Below are positions 53,536 through 62,829 of a stretch of 64,000 nucleotides of DNA, one piece after another. Each line of letters opens with the position of its first letter. Position 1 is the stretch's first letter. A program made the translations under genes and the position numbers. The notes under the pieces were generated by a model. The model was not told where the DNA came from and did no database searches. It was given only the letters and a program-made list of their open reading frames with translations. The DNA is taken from the NCBI RefSeq assembly GCF_016428975.1, contig NZ_JAELTT010000017.1, forward strand, positions 1 through 64,000. Direction: 5' to 3'. The DNA is from Dyella sp. ASV21. GTDB lineage: Bacteria > Pseudomonadota > Gammaproteobacteria > Xanthomonadales > Rhodanobacteraceae.

Positions 53536-53820
53536 TCCCCGATCCCCTGTACCGGTACGCGACCCCTATAGGGAGATGCGTATTTCCTGGGCGTTTCCAG
53601 TCATTCGCGGGGAAGCCGTCCTGCCTCCTCGAGAGTCGCCCCTGCGGATACCTCCCTGCCATAGCCCGCCATCATCGGGTATGGACGGCTGGATGGCTTT
53701 ACCCCGAAAGGCATAGGAAAGGCATAGCGCCGGTGCCGGAATGCTCACGAAGGTTTAACCGCCCGGCCTGCCATGCTTTCCGTGGTATCGCCTCTTTCCC
53801 CACCATGGAGCAGATAGCGC

Positions 53821-54378
53821 ATGAGCAAGATCCGAGTCGCCGTATTGGTCGGCAGCCTGCGCAAGGAGTCGTTCAACCGTCACCTGGCTCGCGCCGTGGA
53901 GCGTCTGGCGCCGGACGATTTCCAGTTTGACCACGTGCGTATCGATCACCTGCCGCTCTACAGCCAGGATGTCGATGGCGCGTATCCGGCCGAGTGCCAG
54001 GCGCTGAAAAAGGAGATCGAGGCGGCCGACGCGCTGTTGTTCGTCACGCCCGAGTACAACCGCTCCATTCCCGGCGTGCTGAAGAACGCCATCGACATCG
54101 CCTCCCGCCCCTGGGGCACCAATTCCTTCGCGGGCAAGCCGGGTGCGGTGATCGGCGTTTCCGTGGGCGCCACCGGCACGGCGCTGGCCCAGCAGCACCT
54201 GCGCAATGTGATGGCCTACCTGGACATTCCCACGCTGGGGCAGCCGGAAGTATTCATCCAGAACAAAGAGGGCCTGTTCGATGCCGAGGGGCACATCGGC
54301 AGCGAGGGCACGCAGAAATTCCTGCAGGGTTTCGTCGATCGCTACGTGGCGTGGGTGAAGCGGCACACGCACAAATAA
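53821..54378 (+). CDS. NAD(P)H-dependent FMN/quinone reductase (ChrR family)
   Basis: A 185-residue flavodoxin-like protein. VGSLRKESFNRHLARA binds the FMN phosphate and TPEYNRSIPGVLKNAIDIASRP is the family signature. Relatives (E. coli ChrR/YieF, FMN reductases) reduce quinones, chromate or azo compounds and limit oxidative damage. It is transcribed alone and converges on ppk. The 285 bases before it hold no gene or clear riboswitch that I can see. Confidence 0.9.
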   Translation: MSKIRVAVLVGSLRKESFNRHLARAVERLAPDDFQFDHVRIDHLPLYSQDVDGAYPAECQALKKEIEAADALLFVTPEYNRSIPGVLKNAIDIASRPWGTNSFAGKPGAVIGVSVGATGTALAQQHLRNVMAYLDIPTLGQPEVFIQNKEGLFDAEGHIGSEGTQKFLQGFVDRYVAWVKRHTHK

Positions 54379-54387
54379 GATCGCTGA

Positions 54388-54418
54388 GGAACATTCCGGC
54401 CCGTGGCCGGAATGTTCC
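54388..54418. terminator. Perfect hairpin between convergent genes
   Basis: GGAACATTCCGGCC and its exact complement form 14-base arms with a CGT loop, 10 bases after the FMN reductase stop and 10 bases beyond the end of ppk. There is no T-run, but the position fits a shared bidirectional terminator. Confidence 0.6.
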
Positions 54419-54427
54419 GGCAAAGCA

Positions 54428-56617
54428 TCACGCGTCCTTGGCGACGCTGAAGCCGCAGAGCTTTTCCAGTAGTTGCACTTGCACATTGCGTATGGGCTGG
54501 CCGCCCGTGGTGCGGGTGCGCAGGTAACGCCCATCGGGCTGCAGCACCCAGGCGCTGGCGTTATCGCTGAGGTACAGGTCCAGTTCTTTCTTCAGGCGAC
54601 CCTGCAGCTTCTTGCCTTCGACCGGGAAACCCGTTTCCACGCGGCGGTCCAGGTTGCGCTCCATCAAGTCGGCGCTGGCCAGGTAGAACAGCTCTTCGCC
54701 GTTGTTGAGGAACCAGTACACGCGGCTGTGTTCCAGAAAACGCCCCACGATGGAACGTACGCGGATGTTGTGCGACACGCCCGGTACGCCCGGCCGCAGA
54801 CAACACATGCCGCGCACGATCAGGTCGATCTTTACGCCCGCGATGCTGGCCTTGTACAGCGCCCGAATCATCTTGGCGTCGGTGATGGCATTGACCTTGA
54901 GGATGATCTGCGCGGGCCTTCCCGCGACCGCATGCGCGGTTTCGCGCGCGATCAGCTCCAGCAGGGTTTTCTTCAGCGTGAACGGCGCATGCAGCAGCTT
55001 CTTCATCTGCAGCAGCTTGCCCATGCCGGTGAGCTGGCTGAACAGCTTGTGCACGTCTTCGCACAGCGCTTGATCGGAGGTGAGCAAGCTGTAGTCGGTG
55101 TACAGGCGTGCGTTGCCGGTGTGGTAGTTGCCTGTACCCAAATGCGCATAACGCACCAGCTCATCGCCCTCGCGGCGCTGGATGAGCATGAGCTTGGCAT
55201 GCGTTTTCACGCCCACCACGCCGTAGATCACCATGGCGCCGGCCTGCTGCAGGCGCGAGGCGAGGGTGAGGTTGGATTCCTCATCGAAGCGCGCGCGCAG
55301 CTCGATCACCACGGTGACTTCCTTGCCCGCGCGCGCCGCGTCCACCAGCGCGTCCACGATTTCGGAATTGGCGCCACTGCGATATAGCGTTTGCTTGATC
55401 GCCAGCACGGTGGGGTCCTTGGCCGCCTGGTGCAACAGGTCGACCACGGGCGCGAACGATTCGTAGGGATGTAGCAGCAATACGTCCTGGCGGCCGATGA
55501 CTTGGAACAGGTCTTCGGCCTTTTTCAGCGCCTTGGGAATGGACGGCGTGAACGAGGGGTATTGCAGCTCCGGGCGCAGCGTCTTGGTGATCAGGCCGAA
55601 CAAACGGGCCAGGTTCACCGGGCCGTTCACTTCGTACATTTCGGCGGCGTTGAGGCCGAACTGGCGCAGCAGGTAATCGGTGAGCTCGGGCGGGCAATTG
55701 TCGGCCACTTCCAGGCGCACGGCATCGCCGAAGCGGCGCGAGTACAGCTCGCCGCGCAACGCACGCGCGAGATCTTCCACATCTTCCGGGTCGATGGTGA
55801 GGTCGGCGTTGCGCGTCAGGCGGAACTGGTAGCAGCCGCGCACGGACATGCCGGGGAACAATTCCTCGGCATGCGCGTGGATGATGGAAGAGAGCAGCAC
55901 GAAGTTCTCGCCGCCTTCGCTCACCTCGTCGGGCAGGCGAATCAGGCGCGGCAGCACGCGTGGCGCCGGTACGATGGCCAGGCCCGAGTCGCGACCGAAC
56001 GCGTCGGTGCCTTCCAGTTGCACGATGAAGTTGAGGCTTTTGTTGACCAGCAACGGGAACGGATGAGTGGGATCCAGCCCGATGGGGGTCACCAGGGGCG
56101 CCACTTCATGGCGGAAATAACGACGCACCCATTGCTTCTGCTTGGCCGACCACTCGTTGCGGCGCACGATGCGTATGCCATTACGCGCCAGTTCGGGCAG
56201 GATGCGGTCGTTGAGAATGCTGTATTGCCGCTCGATCTGCTTGTGCGTGATGTCGCTGATCTCGGCGAGTGCCTTGCGCGGAGGAATACCGTCCGAGCCG
56301 ACGATCTCATGGTCGAAAGCGATCTGGCTCTTGAGTCCCGCCACGCGGATTTCGAAGAACTCGTCCAGGTTGCTGGAGAAAATCAGCAGGAACTTGAGGC
56401 GCTCCAGGATGGGTTTGCTCTCGTCCAGCGCCTGGTCCAGCACGCGAATGTTGAACTGCAACTGCGACAGTTCGCGATGGATGTACAGGCTGGGGTCGCT
56501 CAAGTCCGGTGGCGTCGGCGCAGCCGCCGGTGGTGCCGTGGCGGTGGGGGACTTATGCGTCACCTCGACTGGGTGGGTGTCGCGAACTGCGCTGGGACGA
56601 ACCACGTCGTTACTCAT
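54428..56617 (-). CDS. ppk1: Polyphosphate kinase 1
   Basis: Reversibly polymerises the gamma-phosphate of ATP into polyphosphate. The 729-residue protein has the four PPK1 domains: N-terminal helical domain (YIHRELSQLQFNIRVLDQA), middle domain, and two phospholipase-D-like C domains. GVVGVKTHAKLMLIQRREG contains a catalytic-region His and HPYESFAPVVDLLHQAAKDP is highly typical. A proline/alanine-rich N-terminal extension of about 40 residues precedes the conserved part. It is a single gene; a short dyad lies just upstream of its start. Confidence 0.95.
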   Translation of the reverse strand: MSNDVVRPSAVRDTHPVEVTHKSPTATAPPAAAPTPPDLSDPSLYIHRELSQLQFNIRVLDQALDESKPILERLKFLLIFSSNLDEFFEIRVAGLKSQIAFDHEIVGSDGIPPRKALAEISDITHKQIERQYSILNDRILPELARNGIRIVRRNEWSAKQKQWVRRYFRHEVAPLVTPIGLDPTHPFPLLVNKSLNFIVQLEGTDAFGRDSGLAIVPAPRVLPRLIRLPDEVSEGGENFVLLSSIIHAHAEELFPGMSVRGCYQFRLTRNADLTIDPEDVEDLARALRGELYSRRFGDAVRLEVADNCPPELTDYLLRQFGLNAAEMYEVNGPVNLARLFGLITKTLRPELQYPSFTPSIPKALKKAEDLFQVIGRQDVLLLHPYESFAPVVDLLHQAAKDPTVLAIKQTLYRSGANSEIVDALVDAARAGKEVTVVIELRARFDEESNLTLASRLQQAGAMVIYGVVGVKTHAKLMLIQRREGDELVRYAHLGTGNYHTGNARLYTDYSLLTSDQALCEDVHKLFSQLTGMGKLLQMKKLLHAPFTLKKTLLELIARETAHAVAGRPAQIILKVNAITDAKMIRALYKASIAGVKIDLIVRGMCCLRPGVPGVSHNIRVRSIVGRFLEHSRVYWFLNNGEELFYLASADLMERNLDRRVETGFPVEGKKLQGRLKKELDLYLSDNASAWVLQPDGRYLRTRTTGGQPIRNVQVQLLEKLCGFSVAKDA

Positions 56618-56640
56618 CGACTCACCGTTATCAATACGGG

Positions 56641-56656
56641 GGCGCGATGTCGCGCC
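56641..56656 (-). promoter_or_regulatory. Dyad upstream of ppk1
   Basis: GGCGCGA-TG-TCGCGCC has perfect 7-base arms, 23 bases before the ppk1 start. It may be an operator or a leader hairpin; no matching regulator is known from the window. Confidence 0.3.
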
Positions 56657-56807
56657 GATCCGCGAAGTTGCATAGTACGGCGCCGATCAAGACCGGGCCA
56701 TGGCAGCGCAGCACGTCTTCGCACTGTCACGCGTCAGACATATTGCCGAACCTGCCTGACATCTCCATGACATTGCCTGCCGCTGCGTTAGCCGGCTGTG
56801 ACGCCGT

Positions 56808-57602
56808 TCAGGGTGTCGGCGCTGCCAGGTAGCGGCTTGGCGGCGCGCCCAGCACGCGGCGAAAGGCGGCGGTAAACGCGCTGGGGTTGCCGTAACCCAG
56901 ATCCACCGCGACCTGGGTAATGGATTCGCCGTTGCCCAGGCGAGTGAGCGCGGCGAGCAGGCATGCTTGCTGGCGCCACGCGCTGAAACTCATGCCGGTC
57001 TCTTCGCGGAAGCTGCGCGTGAAATGACGCCGGCTCATGCCGGCCCGTTGTGCCATATCGTCGATCTTCACCTCCTGCGACGGCTGTTGCAGCAGTTCGC
57101 GGCACAGCGTCACCAGGCGCTTTTCGCGGGGCAGCGGCGCGCTCAGGGGCAGGGCCGGCATGCGGCGGATTTCATCGAGCAGCAGCGCCATGACGCGTCC
57201 GTCGCGCCCGTCCAGGTCGTACTCGGCCGGCAGGTCAATCGCCTCCTGCAGAAGTTCATGCAGCAGCGGCGATACGGCGATGACCTGGCAGCGCGTGGGC
57301 AAGCCAACGGCCAGGGCGGTTTCGGCTTTTACGTAGGCACTGCGCGTGGCGACCGGTCCGCCCATATGCACTTCGTGGGAAACGCCCGCGGGTATCCATA
57401 GCGCGCGGCGCGGGGGCACCACCCAGCTGCCTTCGCTGGTGATGGTGGTGAGCACGCCGGTGGAGGCGTATAGCAGTTGGCCACGCCGGTGCGAATGCGC
57501 CGGCAGCACGTAGTGCGACGGGTAGTCATTTCCCGTCGCGATGACATCGCGCGGGGTGTTTTCGTAGGCGTCGGCGCGGGTATTACGCACGGGATGGCCC
57601 AT
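56808..57602 (-). CDS. AraC-family transcriptional regulator
   Basis: A 264-residue regulator. The N-terminal cupin sensor domain (HYVLPAHSHRRGQLLYA, WVVPPRRALWIPAGVSHEV) resembles that of NimR-type regulators. The C-terminal part is a double helix-turn-helix (DDMAQRAGMSRRHFTRSFREETG and DLGYGNPSAFTAAFRRVLG). Start at 57602 (MGHPVRNTR) is preferred over a frame running into the divergent gene's leader. It is transcribed divergently from an Fsr-like MFS exporter gene, 114 bases away, and by analogy with NimR-NimT is likely its regulator. Confidence 0.88.
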   Translation of the reverse strand: MGHPVRNTRADAYENTPRDVIATGNDYPSHYVLPAHSHRRGQLLYASTGVLTTITSEGSWVVPPRRALWIPAGVSHEVHMGGPVATRSAYVKAETALAVGLPTRCQVIAVSPLLHELLQEAIDLPAEYDLDGRDGRVMALLLDEIRRMPALPLSAPLPREKRLVTLCRELLQQPSQEVKIDDMAQRAGMSRRHFTRSFREETGMSFSAWRQQACLLAALTRLGNGESITQVAVDLGYGNPSAFTAAFRRVLGAPPSRYLAAPTP

Positions 57603-57716
57603 ATTCGATGAAAATTGACCCGTTAACGCATGCGGGCCGAGGGCGACCACTTTAAGGTGACGAACCTGGCGCAGCAAGTCGCGGCGCCATGCCGCAACCC
57701 ACGAGTCCCCATCCCC

Positions 57717-58940
57717 ATGCAGACCCGCGTTCAAGACCTACCCGTGCCGGCCGCCGCCGCGCCGGCCAAGCACGACACCGAATTCCGCATACTCGGCGCC
57801 ATCAGCTTCTCGCATCTGCTCAACGACATGATCCAGTCGTTGATCCTGGCGATCTACCCGATCCTCAAAAGCGGCTTCAACCTCAGTTTTGCCCAGATCG
57901 GCACGATCACCCTGACCTATCAGCTCACCGCTTCGTTGCTGCAACCGGCCGTGGGCATGATCACCGATAAAAAGCCGATGCCGTATTCGCTGCCGATCGG
58001 CATGGGCTTCACCCTGTGCGGCCTGTTGCTGCTGGCGGTGGCGCCCAACTTCACGGTGCTGCTGCTGGCCGCGGCACTGGTGGGTACGGGTTCCTCGGTA
58101 TTTCATCCGGAATCCTCGCGCGTGGCACGCATGGCCTCGGGCGGTCGTCACGGTCTGGCGCAGTCGTTGTTCCAGGTGGGCGGCAATGCGGGTGCCTCGT
58201 TGGGGCCGCTGTTGGCGGCGTGGATCATCGTGCCGCACGGGCGCGGCAGCGTGGCCTGGTTCTCGCTGGCCGCGTTGCTGGCGATGGTGGTGCTGTTTCA
58301 GGTCAGCCGCTGGTATCGCGACCACCATGCGGTGCGCGGCAAGGCCAAGGCGCGTCATGCGATGTGGGTGCCGCTCTCGCGTGCGCAGGTGGCGTGGTCG
58401 GTACTCATCCTGGGCTTGCTGATCTTCTCCAAGTATTTCTACCTGGCGAGTATCAGCAGCTATTACACGTTCTATCTGATCCACAAGTTCAACGTATCGG
58501 TGCCCAACGCGCAGACGCACTTGTTTGTGTTCCTGTTCGCGGTCGCGGCCGGCTCGCTGATCGGCGGGCCGATAGGCGACCGCATCGGGCGCAAGTGGGT
58601 GATCTGGGCATCGATCCTTGGCGTGGCGCCGTTCACCTTGCTGTTGCCGCACGCCAACCTGTTCTGGACCGGCGTGCTCACGGTGATCATCGGCTTGATT
58701 CTGGCGTCGGCGTTTTCGGCCATCCTGGTGTATGCGCAGGAGCTCATTCCAGGGCGGGTGGGCATGGTCTCGGGCCTGTTCTTCGGTTTCGCCTTCGGCA
58801 TGGGCGGTATCGGCGCCGCCGTACTGGGCCACATCGCGGATGCACGCGGCATCGAGTACGTGTACGGCCTGTGCGCTTATCTGCCGCTGCTCGGCATCAT
58901 TACGGCGTTCTTGCCGAACCTGGAGCGCAAGGCGGCCTGA
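57717..58940 (+). CDS. MFS exporter (fosmidomycin-resistance Fsr family)
   Basis: A 407-residue inner-membrane protein with twelve predicted membrane segments, the same length as E. coli Fsr. Seen: ISFSHLLNDMIQSLILAIYPILK at the N-terminus, GMITDKKP after TM2, SVFHPESSRVARMASGGRHG, and GGPIGDRIGRKWVIW in the second half, all typical of Fsr. ATG at 57717 is taken as the start; a longer frame to 57630 lies in the shared promoter region. It probably exports a toxic compound under control of the divergent AraC-type regulator. Confidence 0.9.
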   Translation: MQTRVQDLPVPAAAAPAKHDTEFRILGAISFSHLLNDMIQSLILAIYPILKSGFNLSFAQIGTITLTYQLTASLLQPAVGMITDKKPMPYSLPIGMGFTLCGLLLLAVAPNFTVLLLAAALVGTGSSVFHPESSRVARMASGGRHGLAQSLFQVGGNAGASLGPLLAAWIIVPHGRGSVAWFSLAALLAMVVLFQVSRWYRDHHAVRGKAKARHAMWVPLSRAQVAWSVLILGLLIFSKYFYLASISSYYTFYLIHKFNVSVPNAQTHLFVFLFAVAAGSLIGGPIGDRIGRKWVIWASILGVAPFTLLLPHANLFWTGVLTVIIGLILASAFSAILVYAQELIPGRVGMVSGLFFGFAFGMGGIGAAVLGHIADARGIEYVYGLCAYLPLLGIITAFLPNLERKAA

Positions 58941-59030
58941 GGCTGCCTGTGCGCCGAGGGTGGTGGCCGTGAAGATTGCGGTTACGGCTGTATGGCTCGG
59001 TAGCGCGCAGACCGAAAGTCGCTGGAGGCC

Positions 59031-59078
59031 CAGCCCTTCGGCTGTTGAAAAGCGCCTCCTGCTTTCGCTGGCATGACG
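59031..59078. repeat. Fragment related to the end of the large inverted repeat
   Basis: CAGCCCTTCGGCTGTTGAAAAG followed by CCTCCTGCTTTCGC closely matches 51159-51200 in the same orientation. It is a solo partial copy lying after the Fsr-like gene. Confidence 0.7.
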
Positions 59079-59117
59079 ACCATGAAAGGCGTGGTGGAGA
59101 AGGACTCGGCCCGTCAC

Positions 59118-59142
59118 CGTCATCCCTGCGCACGCAGGGAGC
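59118..59142. repeat. Short REP-like palindromic repeat
   Basis: CGTCATCCCTGCG followed by CACGCAGGGA: perfect 8-base arms (TCCCTGCG and CGCAGGGA) with a two-base loop. It shares its opening CGTCATCCC with the unit at 35235. Confidence 0.6.
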
Positions 59143-59192
59143 CGGAGTCTTTAAGGGGCGAAAGCCGCGCGCTCACCCGCAGCCCGCGGCGG

Positions 59193-60212
59193 TTAAACCA
59201 CTACCGGCTCCGGCTCCAGCGTTACGCCAAAGGTGGCCTGCACACGCTCGATCACGTGCTGCGCAAAGGCCCACAACTGCTCGCCGGTGGCCTGGCCGTG
59301 GTTGACCAGCACCAACGCGTGGCGATTGGAGATGCCGGCATCGCCCTCGCGGGCACCCTTGAGGCCGCTGGCTTCGATCAACCAGGCCGCGGAGAGTTTC
59401 CAGCGGCCATCGGCGCCCGCCCATGACACCAGCGCGGGATGTGCGTGCTTGAGCGCTTCGCCCGTGGCGGCGTCCACGATGGGGTTCTTGAAGAAGCTGC
59501 CGGCATTGCCGATCACCGCGGGGTCCGGCAGCTTGCGGGTGCGCAGGTGCACCACCGCCTCGGCCACATGGAATGGCGCGGGCTTGGCGACGCCCATGCG
59601 CGCCACTTCCTCGCGGATGCCGGCATAGTCCATGCGCAACTCACGCGAGCGGGGCAGGGCAAAGCGCACGGCCGTCACGATGTAGCGGCCCGGTTGATGC
59701 TTGAACACCGAGTCACGATAAGCGAAAGAACAGGCCGCGCGATCGAGCGTGGTGACACGGTGCTCTTCGGTATCCCACGCTTCCACGCTCTCGATGAACT
59801 CGGCGGCTTCCGTACCGTAGGCTCCGATGTTCTGGATGGGCGCGGCGCCCACCGTGCCGGGAATCAGGATCAGGTTCTCCAGGCCGGCATAGCCTTGGCC
59901 CAGGGTCCAGCGCACGAAATCATCCCAGCGCTCGCCAGCGGCCACGGCAATGCGGGCCACGTCGCCATCCTGCTCCACCTGTACGCCGCGCGTGGCCATG
60001 GCCAGCACGGTGCCGTGGAAGTCGCCCGTGAACAGCATGTTGCTGCCTTCGCCCAACACCAGCAACTTGCCCTGGCGCACGGCGGGGAAGTTCAGCAGCT
60101 CCGGAAGCTTGGATGCGTCGTGCACCTCGGCCAACAGGTCTGCCCGCGCATGGACACGTAGCGTATTGCGCTGGCCCAGCGAAGCGTTTTCGATCAGGGT
60201 GTAACCGCCCAT
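59193..60212 (-). CDS. murB: UDP-N-acetylenolpyruvoylglucosamine reductase
   Basis: Reduces UDP-GlcNAc-enolpyruvate to UDP-MurNAc with NADPH and FAD, in cytoplasmic peptidoglycan precursor synthesis. The 339-residue protein is a type I MurB close in size to that of E. coli. Seen: FAD-binding LGEGSNMLF, IPGTVGAAPIQNIGAYG, FAYRDSVFK, and NAGSFFKNP with the catalytic Ser. Start taken at ATG 60212, ten bases after the pyrD stop; the frame extends into pyrD and a GTG overlapping the pyrD stop is an alternative. Last gene of a five-gene operon. Confidence 0.94.
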   Translation of the reverse strand: MGGYTLIENASLGQRNTLRVHARADLLAEVHDASKLPELLNFPAVRQGKLLVLGEGSNMLFTGDFHGTVLAMATRGVQVEQDGDVARIAVAAGERWDDFVRWTLGQGYAGLENLILIPGTVGAAPIQNIGAYGTEAAEFIESVEAWDTEEHRVTTLDRAACSFAYRDSVFKHQPGRYIVTAVRFALPRSRELRMDYAGIREEVARMGVAKPAPFHVAEAVVHLRTRKLPDPAVIGNAGSFFKNPIVDAATGEALKHAHPALVSWAGADGRWKLSAAWLIEASGLKGAREGDAGISNRHALVLVNHGQATGEQLWAFAQHVIERVQATFGVTLEPEPVVV

Positions 60213-60222
60213 GTCCACGCGC

Positions 60223-61260
60223 TCAGCCACCGTGGGAGCCCTCGCGTTGGCGGCGAATCTCATCGACGCATTCGGCGATCAAGGCCGGGCCTCGATAGAC
60301 CATGCCGGAATAGATCTGCACCAGCGACGCCCCCGCATCGATCTTCTCGGCCGCGTCGCCGCCATCGAGAATGCCACCGACGCCAATGATGCCCAGTCGA
60401 TCACCCACACGCTGGCGCATACCGCGCAGCACCGCCGTGGCGCGCGCAAACAGCGGCTTGCCGGAGAGGCCACCCACTTCGTTGCCATGGGGATCGCTGG
60501 CCACCGCCGAGTGGTCGATGGTGGTGTTGGTGCAGATGACGCCGTCCACCTTGGCGGCGAGCAGCACGTCGGCAATGGCATCGAGCTCGGTTTCGCTGAG
60601 GTCGGGGGCGATCTTGAGCAGCATCGGTTTGCGCGCGCCGCTCTGCGAGCCCAGTCGCTCCTGCGCCTCGCGCAGGGTTTCGATAAAGCGGCGCAGCGTT
60701 TCCTCTTCCTGCAGGTCGCGCAGCCCCTGGGTGTTCGGCGAGGAAATGTTTACCGTGATGTAGCTGGACAGCGCATAGACACGCTCCAGGCAGAACAGGT
60801 AGTCGTCCACCGCCTTTTCGTTGGGGGTGTCCTTGTTCTTGCCGATATTGATGCCGAGCACACCGCGGTAGCTGGACTGCTGCACATTGCGCACCAGCGC
60901 GTCCACGCCGGCGTTGTTGAAGCCCAGGCGATTGATCACCGCCTCGTGGTTGGGCAGGCGGAACATGCGCGGCTTGTCGTTGCCCGGCTGCGGTCGCGGC
61001 GTGGTGGTGCCCACTTCCACAAAGCCAAAGCCCAGCGCGCCCAGCGCGTCGAGGTGATCGGCATTCTTGTCCAGCCCCGCCGCCAGACCGACCGGGTTGG
61101 GAAAGCGAATGCCGAACGCGGTGGTCGGCAGCTCGGCCGGCGGCTTGGCGATGAGGTGGATGAAGTTGCTGCGCTGTGCCACGTCCAGCCCATAGAGGGT
61201 GACGCGATGCGCGGCTTCCGCGTCGAGCGCGAACAGCAGGGGACGTATGAAGTTGTACAT
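60223..61260 (-). CDS. pyrD: Dihydroorotate dehydrogenase (quinone), class 2
   Basis: Oxidises dihydroorotate to orotate in pyrimidine synthesis, passing electrons to quinone at the inner membrane. The 345-residue protein starts [18 protein letters not shown], the amphipathic membrane-associating segment of class 2 enzymes. Seen: [15 protein letters not shown], the [14 protein letters not shown] loop with the catalytic Ser, and FMN-phosphate binding [19 protein letters not shown] near the end. It begins 2 bases after the methyltransferase stop and is followed closely by murB. Confidence 0.95.
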   Translation of the reverse strand: MYNFIRPLLFALDAEAAHRVTLYGLDVAQRSNFIHLIAKPPAELPTTAFGIRFPNPVGLAAGLDKNADHLDALGALGFGFVEVGTTTPRPQPGNDKPRMFRLPNHEAVINRLGFNNAGVDALVRNVQQSSYRGVLGINIGKNKDTPNEKAVDDYLFCLERVYALSSYITVNISSPNTQGLRDLQEEETLRRFIETLREAQERLGSQSGARKPMLLKIAPDLSETELDAIADVLLAAKVDGVICTNTTIDHSAVASDPHGNEVGGLSGKPLFARATAVLRGMRQRVGDRLGIIGVGGILDGGDAAEKIDAGASLVQIYSGMVYRGPALIAECVDEIRRQREGSHGG

Positions 61261-61262
61261 GT

Positions 61263-62030
61263 TCAGGGCACCTTGCCCACGTAGATAACCGTGTCGTAGT
61301 CGAAGCTCACGCGGCCATTCACTTGGCAGCGATCGAACAGTTCTTGCAGTGCGCGCAGCATGGGCTCATGTGACGGATGCCCTTCACGCGGCGCGTACGA
61401 GGAGGACATCAGGCGGCCGCGTAGCGCATCGAAATCCAGCCACTGGCCATGGTCGAAACGCCCCATGCCGAGATAGCCCGGGCCGAACCACGCCCGCATG
61501 CTGGTTTCGTCGCCGTAGCGTTCGGCCACGCTGGTGTAATCGGTGCCATAGGTTTTCAACAGCGCTTCATAGCCTTCGAGGAAGGGCGTGCCGACCAGGC
61601 GGCGCGAGTTCCACACCACGGCGACCAACCCGTTCGGGGCGAGGATGCGTTGAAATTCACGGCGCGCGGCATCCTGGTCGAACCAATGGAACGCTTGCGC
61701 CACCACCACGAGATCTACGCTGGCATCGTCCAGTCCAGTGGCGGTGGCTCGGCCGTCGATGAGGCGAAAGTGCGGGTTGTCGCCCAGCCATTGTTCGGCG
61801 GCATGGCGCATGGGCTCGTTGGGTTCCACCGCGATCACACGGTAGCCGCCGTCCAGAAACAGCTTGCTGGAAATACCCGTGCCCGCGCCGATATCGGCTA
61901 CCCAGCCGTGCGGGTTCACGCCGTACTCGCGCTGCAGCCATTCCAGCATGGCAACGGGATAATCGGGGCGATAGCGTACGTAGTCGGCGACACGGTCACT
62001 GAAACGCTCGGTAGGCTTGAGGTCACTCAT
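61263..62030 (-). CDS. Class I SAM-dependent methyltransferase
   Basis: A 255-residue enzyme. Rossmann motifs: [13 protein letters not shown] (SAM binding), [15 protein letters not shown] (acidic residue for the ribose), [13 protein letters not shown] and [10 protein letters not shown]. It resembles the UbiE/YcgJ-like group, with no sign of a specific substrate. ATG at 62030 is chosen because AGGA lies eight bases upstream; an ATG at 62039 overlapping the SDR stop is an alternative. It sits between SDR and pyrD genes in one operon. Confidence 0.85.
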   Translation of the reverse strand: MSDLKPTERFSDRVADYVRYRPDYPVAMLEWLQREYGVNPHGWVADIGAGTGISSKLFLDGGYRVIAVEPNEPMRHAAEQWLGDNPHFRLIDGRATATGLDDASVDLVVVAQAFHWFDQDAARREFQRILAPNGLVAVVWNSRRLVGTPFLEGYEALLKTYGTDYTSVAERYGDETSMRAWFGPGYLGMGRFDHGQWLDFDALRGRLMSSSYAPREGHPSHEPMLRALQELFDRCQVNGRVSFDYDTVIYVGKVP

Positions 62031-62035
62031 CGGCG

Positions 62036-62827
62036 TCATCCTGTCAGCAATTGGCCGCCATCCACGCACAGCGTTTGGCCGGTGATCCACTGCGCATAGG
62101 GCGAGGCGAGGAACAGCGCCGCATGGGCGATTTCCTCCGGCGCACCGAAGCGTCCGAAGGGAATTTTGGCGAGCGTGCGCTGGTACAGCTCGGGCGCCTC
62201 GGTCTTGCGGCGATCCCACAGGCCATCGGGGAATTCGATGGAGCCCGGCGCAATCGCATTAACGCGAATACGGTGTTCGGCCAGCGTGAGCGCTTGCGAG
62301 GTGGTGTATTGATTGAGTGCCGCCTTCACTGCCGCATACGCGGGTCCGCGTACGCCGGGGTGAAAAGCCGCGATGGATGACGTGTGCAGGATACAGCCAC
62401 GGGCGGAAGCGGTCAGAAAGGGAAGGGCGTGGCGCGAGGCGCGCACGGCGGCCATCAGATCCACGCGGAAACCCGCTTCCCAGCCGTCGTCGTCGTCCTG
62501 GAAACCGTATCCGCTGGCGTTGTTCACCAGCACATCGATGCCGCCGAGTATGTCGGCCGCCTCGCGCACATAGGCGGCAATGGCATGGCCGTCGCCGAGG
62601 TCGCAGGGCTTGGTGTGTACGGTGACGCCGCAGGCGGCGATGGCGTGATGCACCTCATCCAGCGCCTGCGCTCCACGTGCGCAAACCGACACGGCGGCCC
62701 CGGCCTGCGCGAAGGCGAGGGCGATGCTGCGACCGATGCCACGGCTGCCACCCGCCACCACGACGCGATAGCCACGGAAATCGAAGGGCGAGGTGCGAGC
62801 GTCCGTCGGGTTCCGCGTGTCGGCCAT
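62036..62827 (-). CDS. Short-chain dehydrogenase/reductase
   Basis: A 263-residue NAD(P)-dependent oxidoreductase. Cofactor motif AGGSRGIGRS, NNASG, the catalytic Ser in HTSSIAAFHPG with YAAVK, and the closing ITGQTLCVDGGQLL are all present, so it should be active. The start at 62827 is two bases after the DUF4190 gene; a much longer open frame upstream is a shadow of the two preceding genes. Substrate unknown. Confidence 0.9.
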   Translation of the reverse strand: MADTRNPTDARTSPFDFRGYRVVVAGGSRGIGRSIALAFAQAGAAVSVCARGAQALDEVHHAIAACGVTVHTKPCDLGDGHAIAAYVREAADILGGIDVLVNNASGYGFQDDDDGWEAGFRVDLMAAVRASRHALPFLTASARGCILHTSSIAAFHPGVRGPAYAAVKAALNQYTTSQALTLAEHRIRVNAIAPGSIEFPDGLWDRRKTEAPELYQRTLAKIPFGRFGAPEEIAHAALFLASPYAQWITGQTLCVDGGQLLTG

Positions 62828-62829
62828 GA

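Noticed and set aside
53536-53820. Possible riboswitch before the FMN reductase gene, suggested by the nearby diguanylate cyclase
   Set aside because: No recognisable cyclic-di-GMP or FMN aptamer core could be found by eye; only scattered short dyads.
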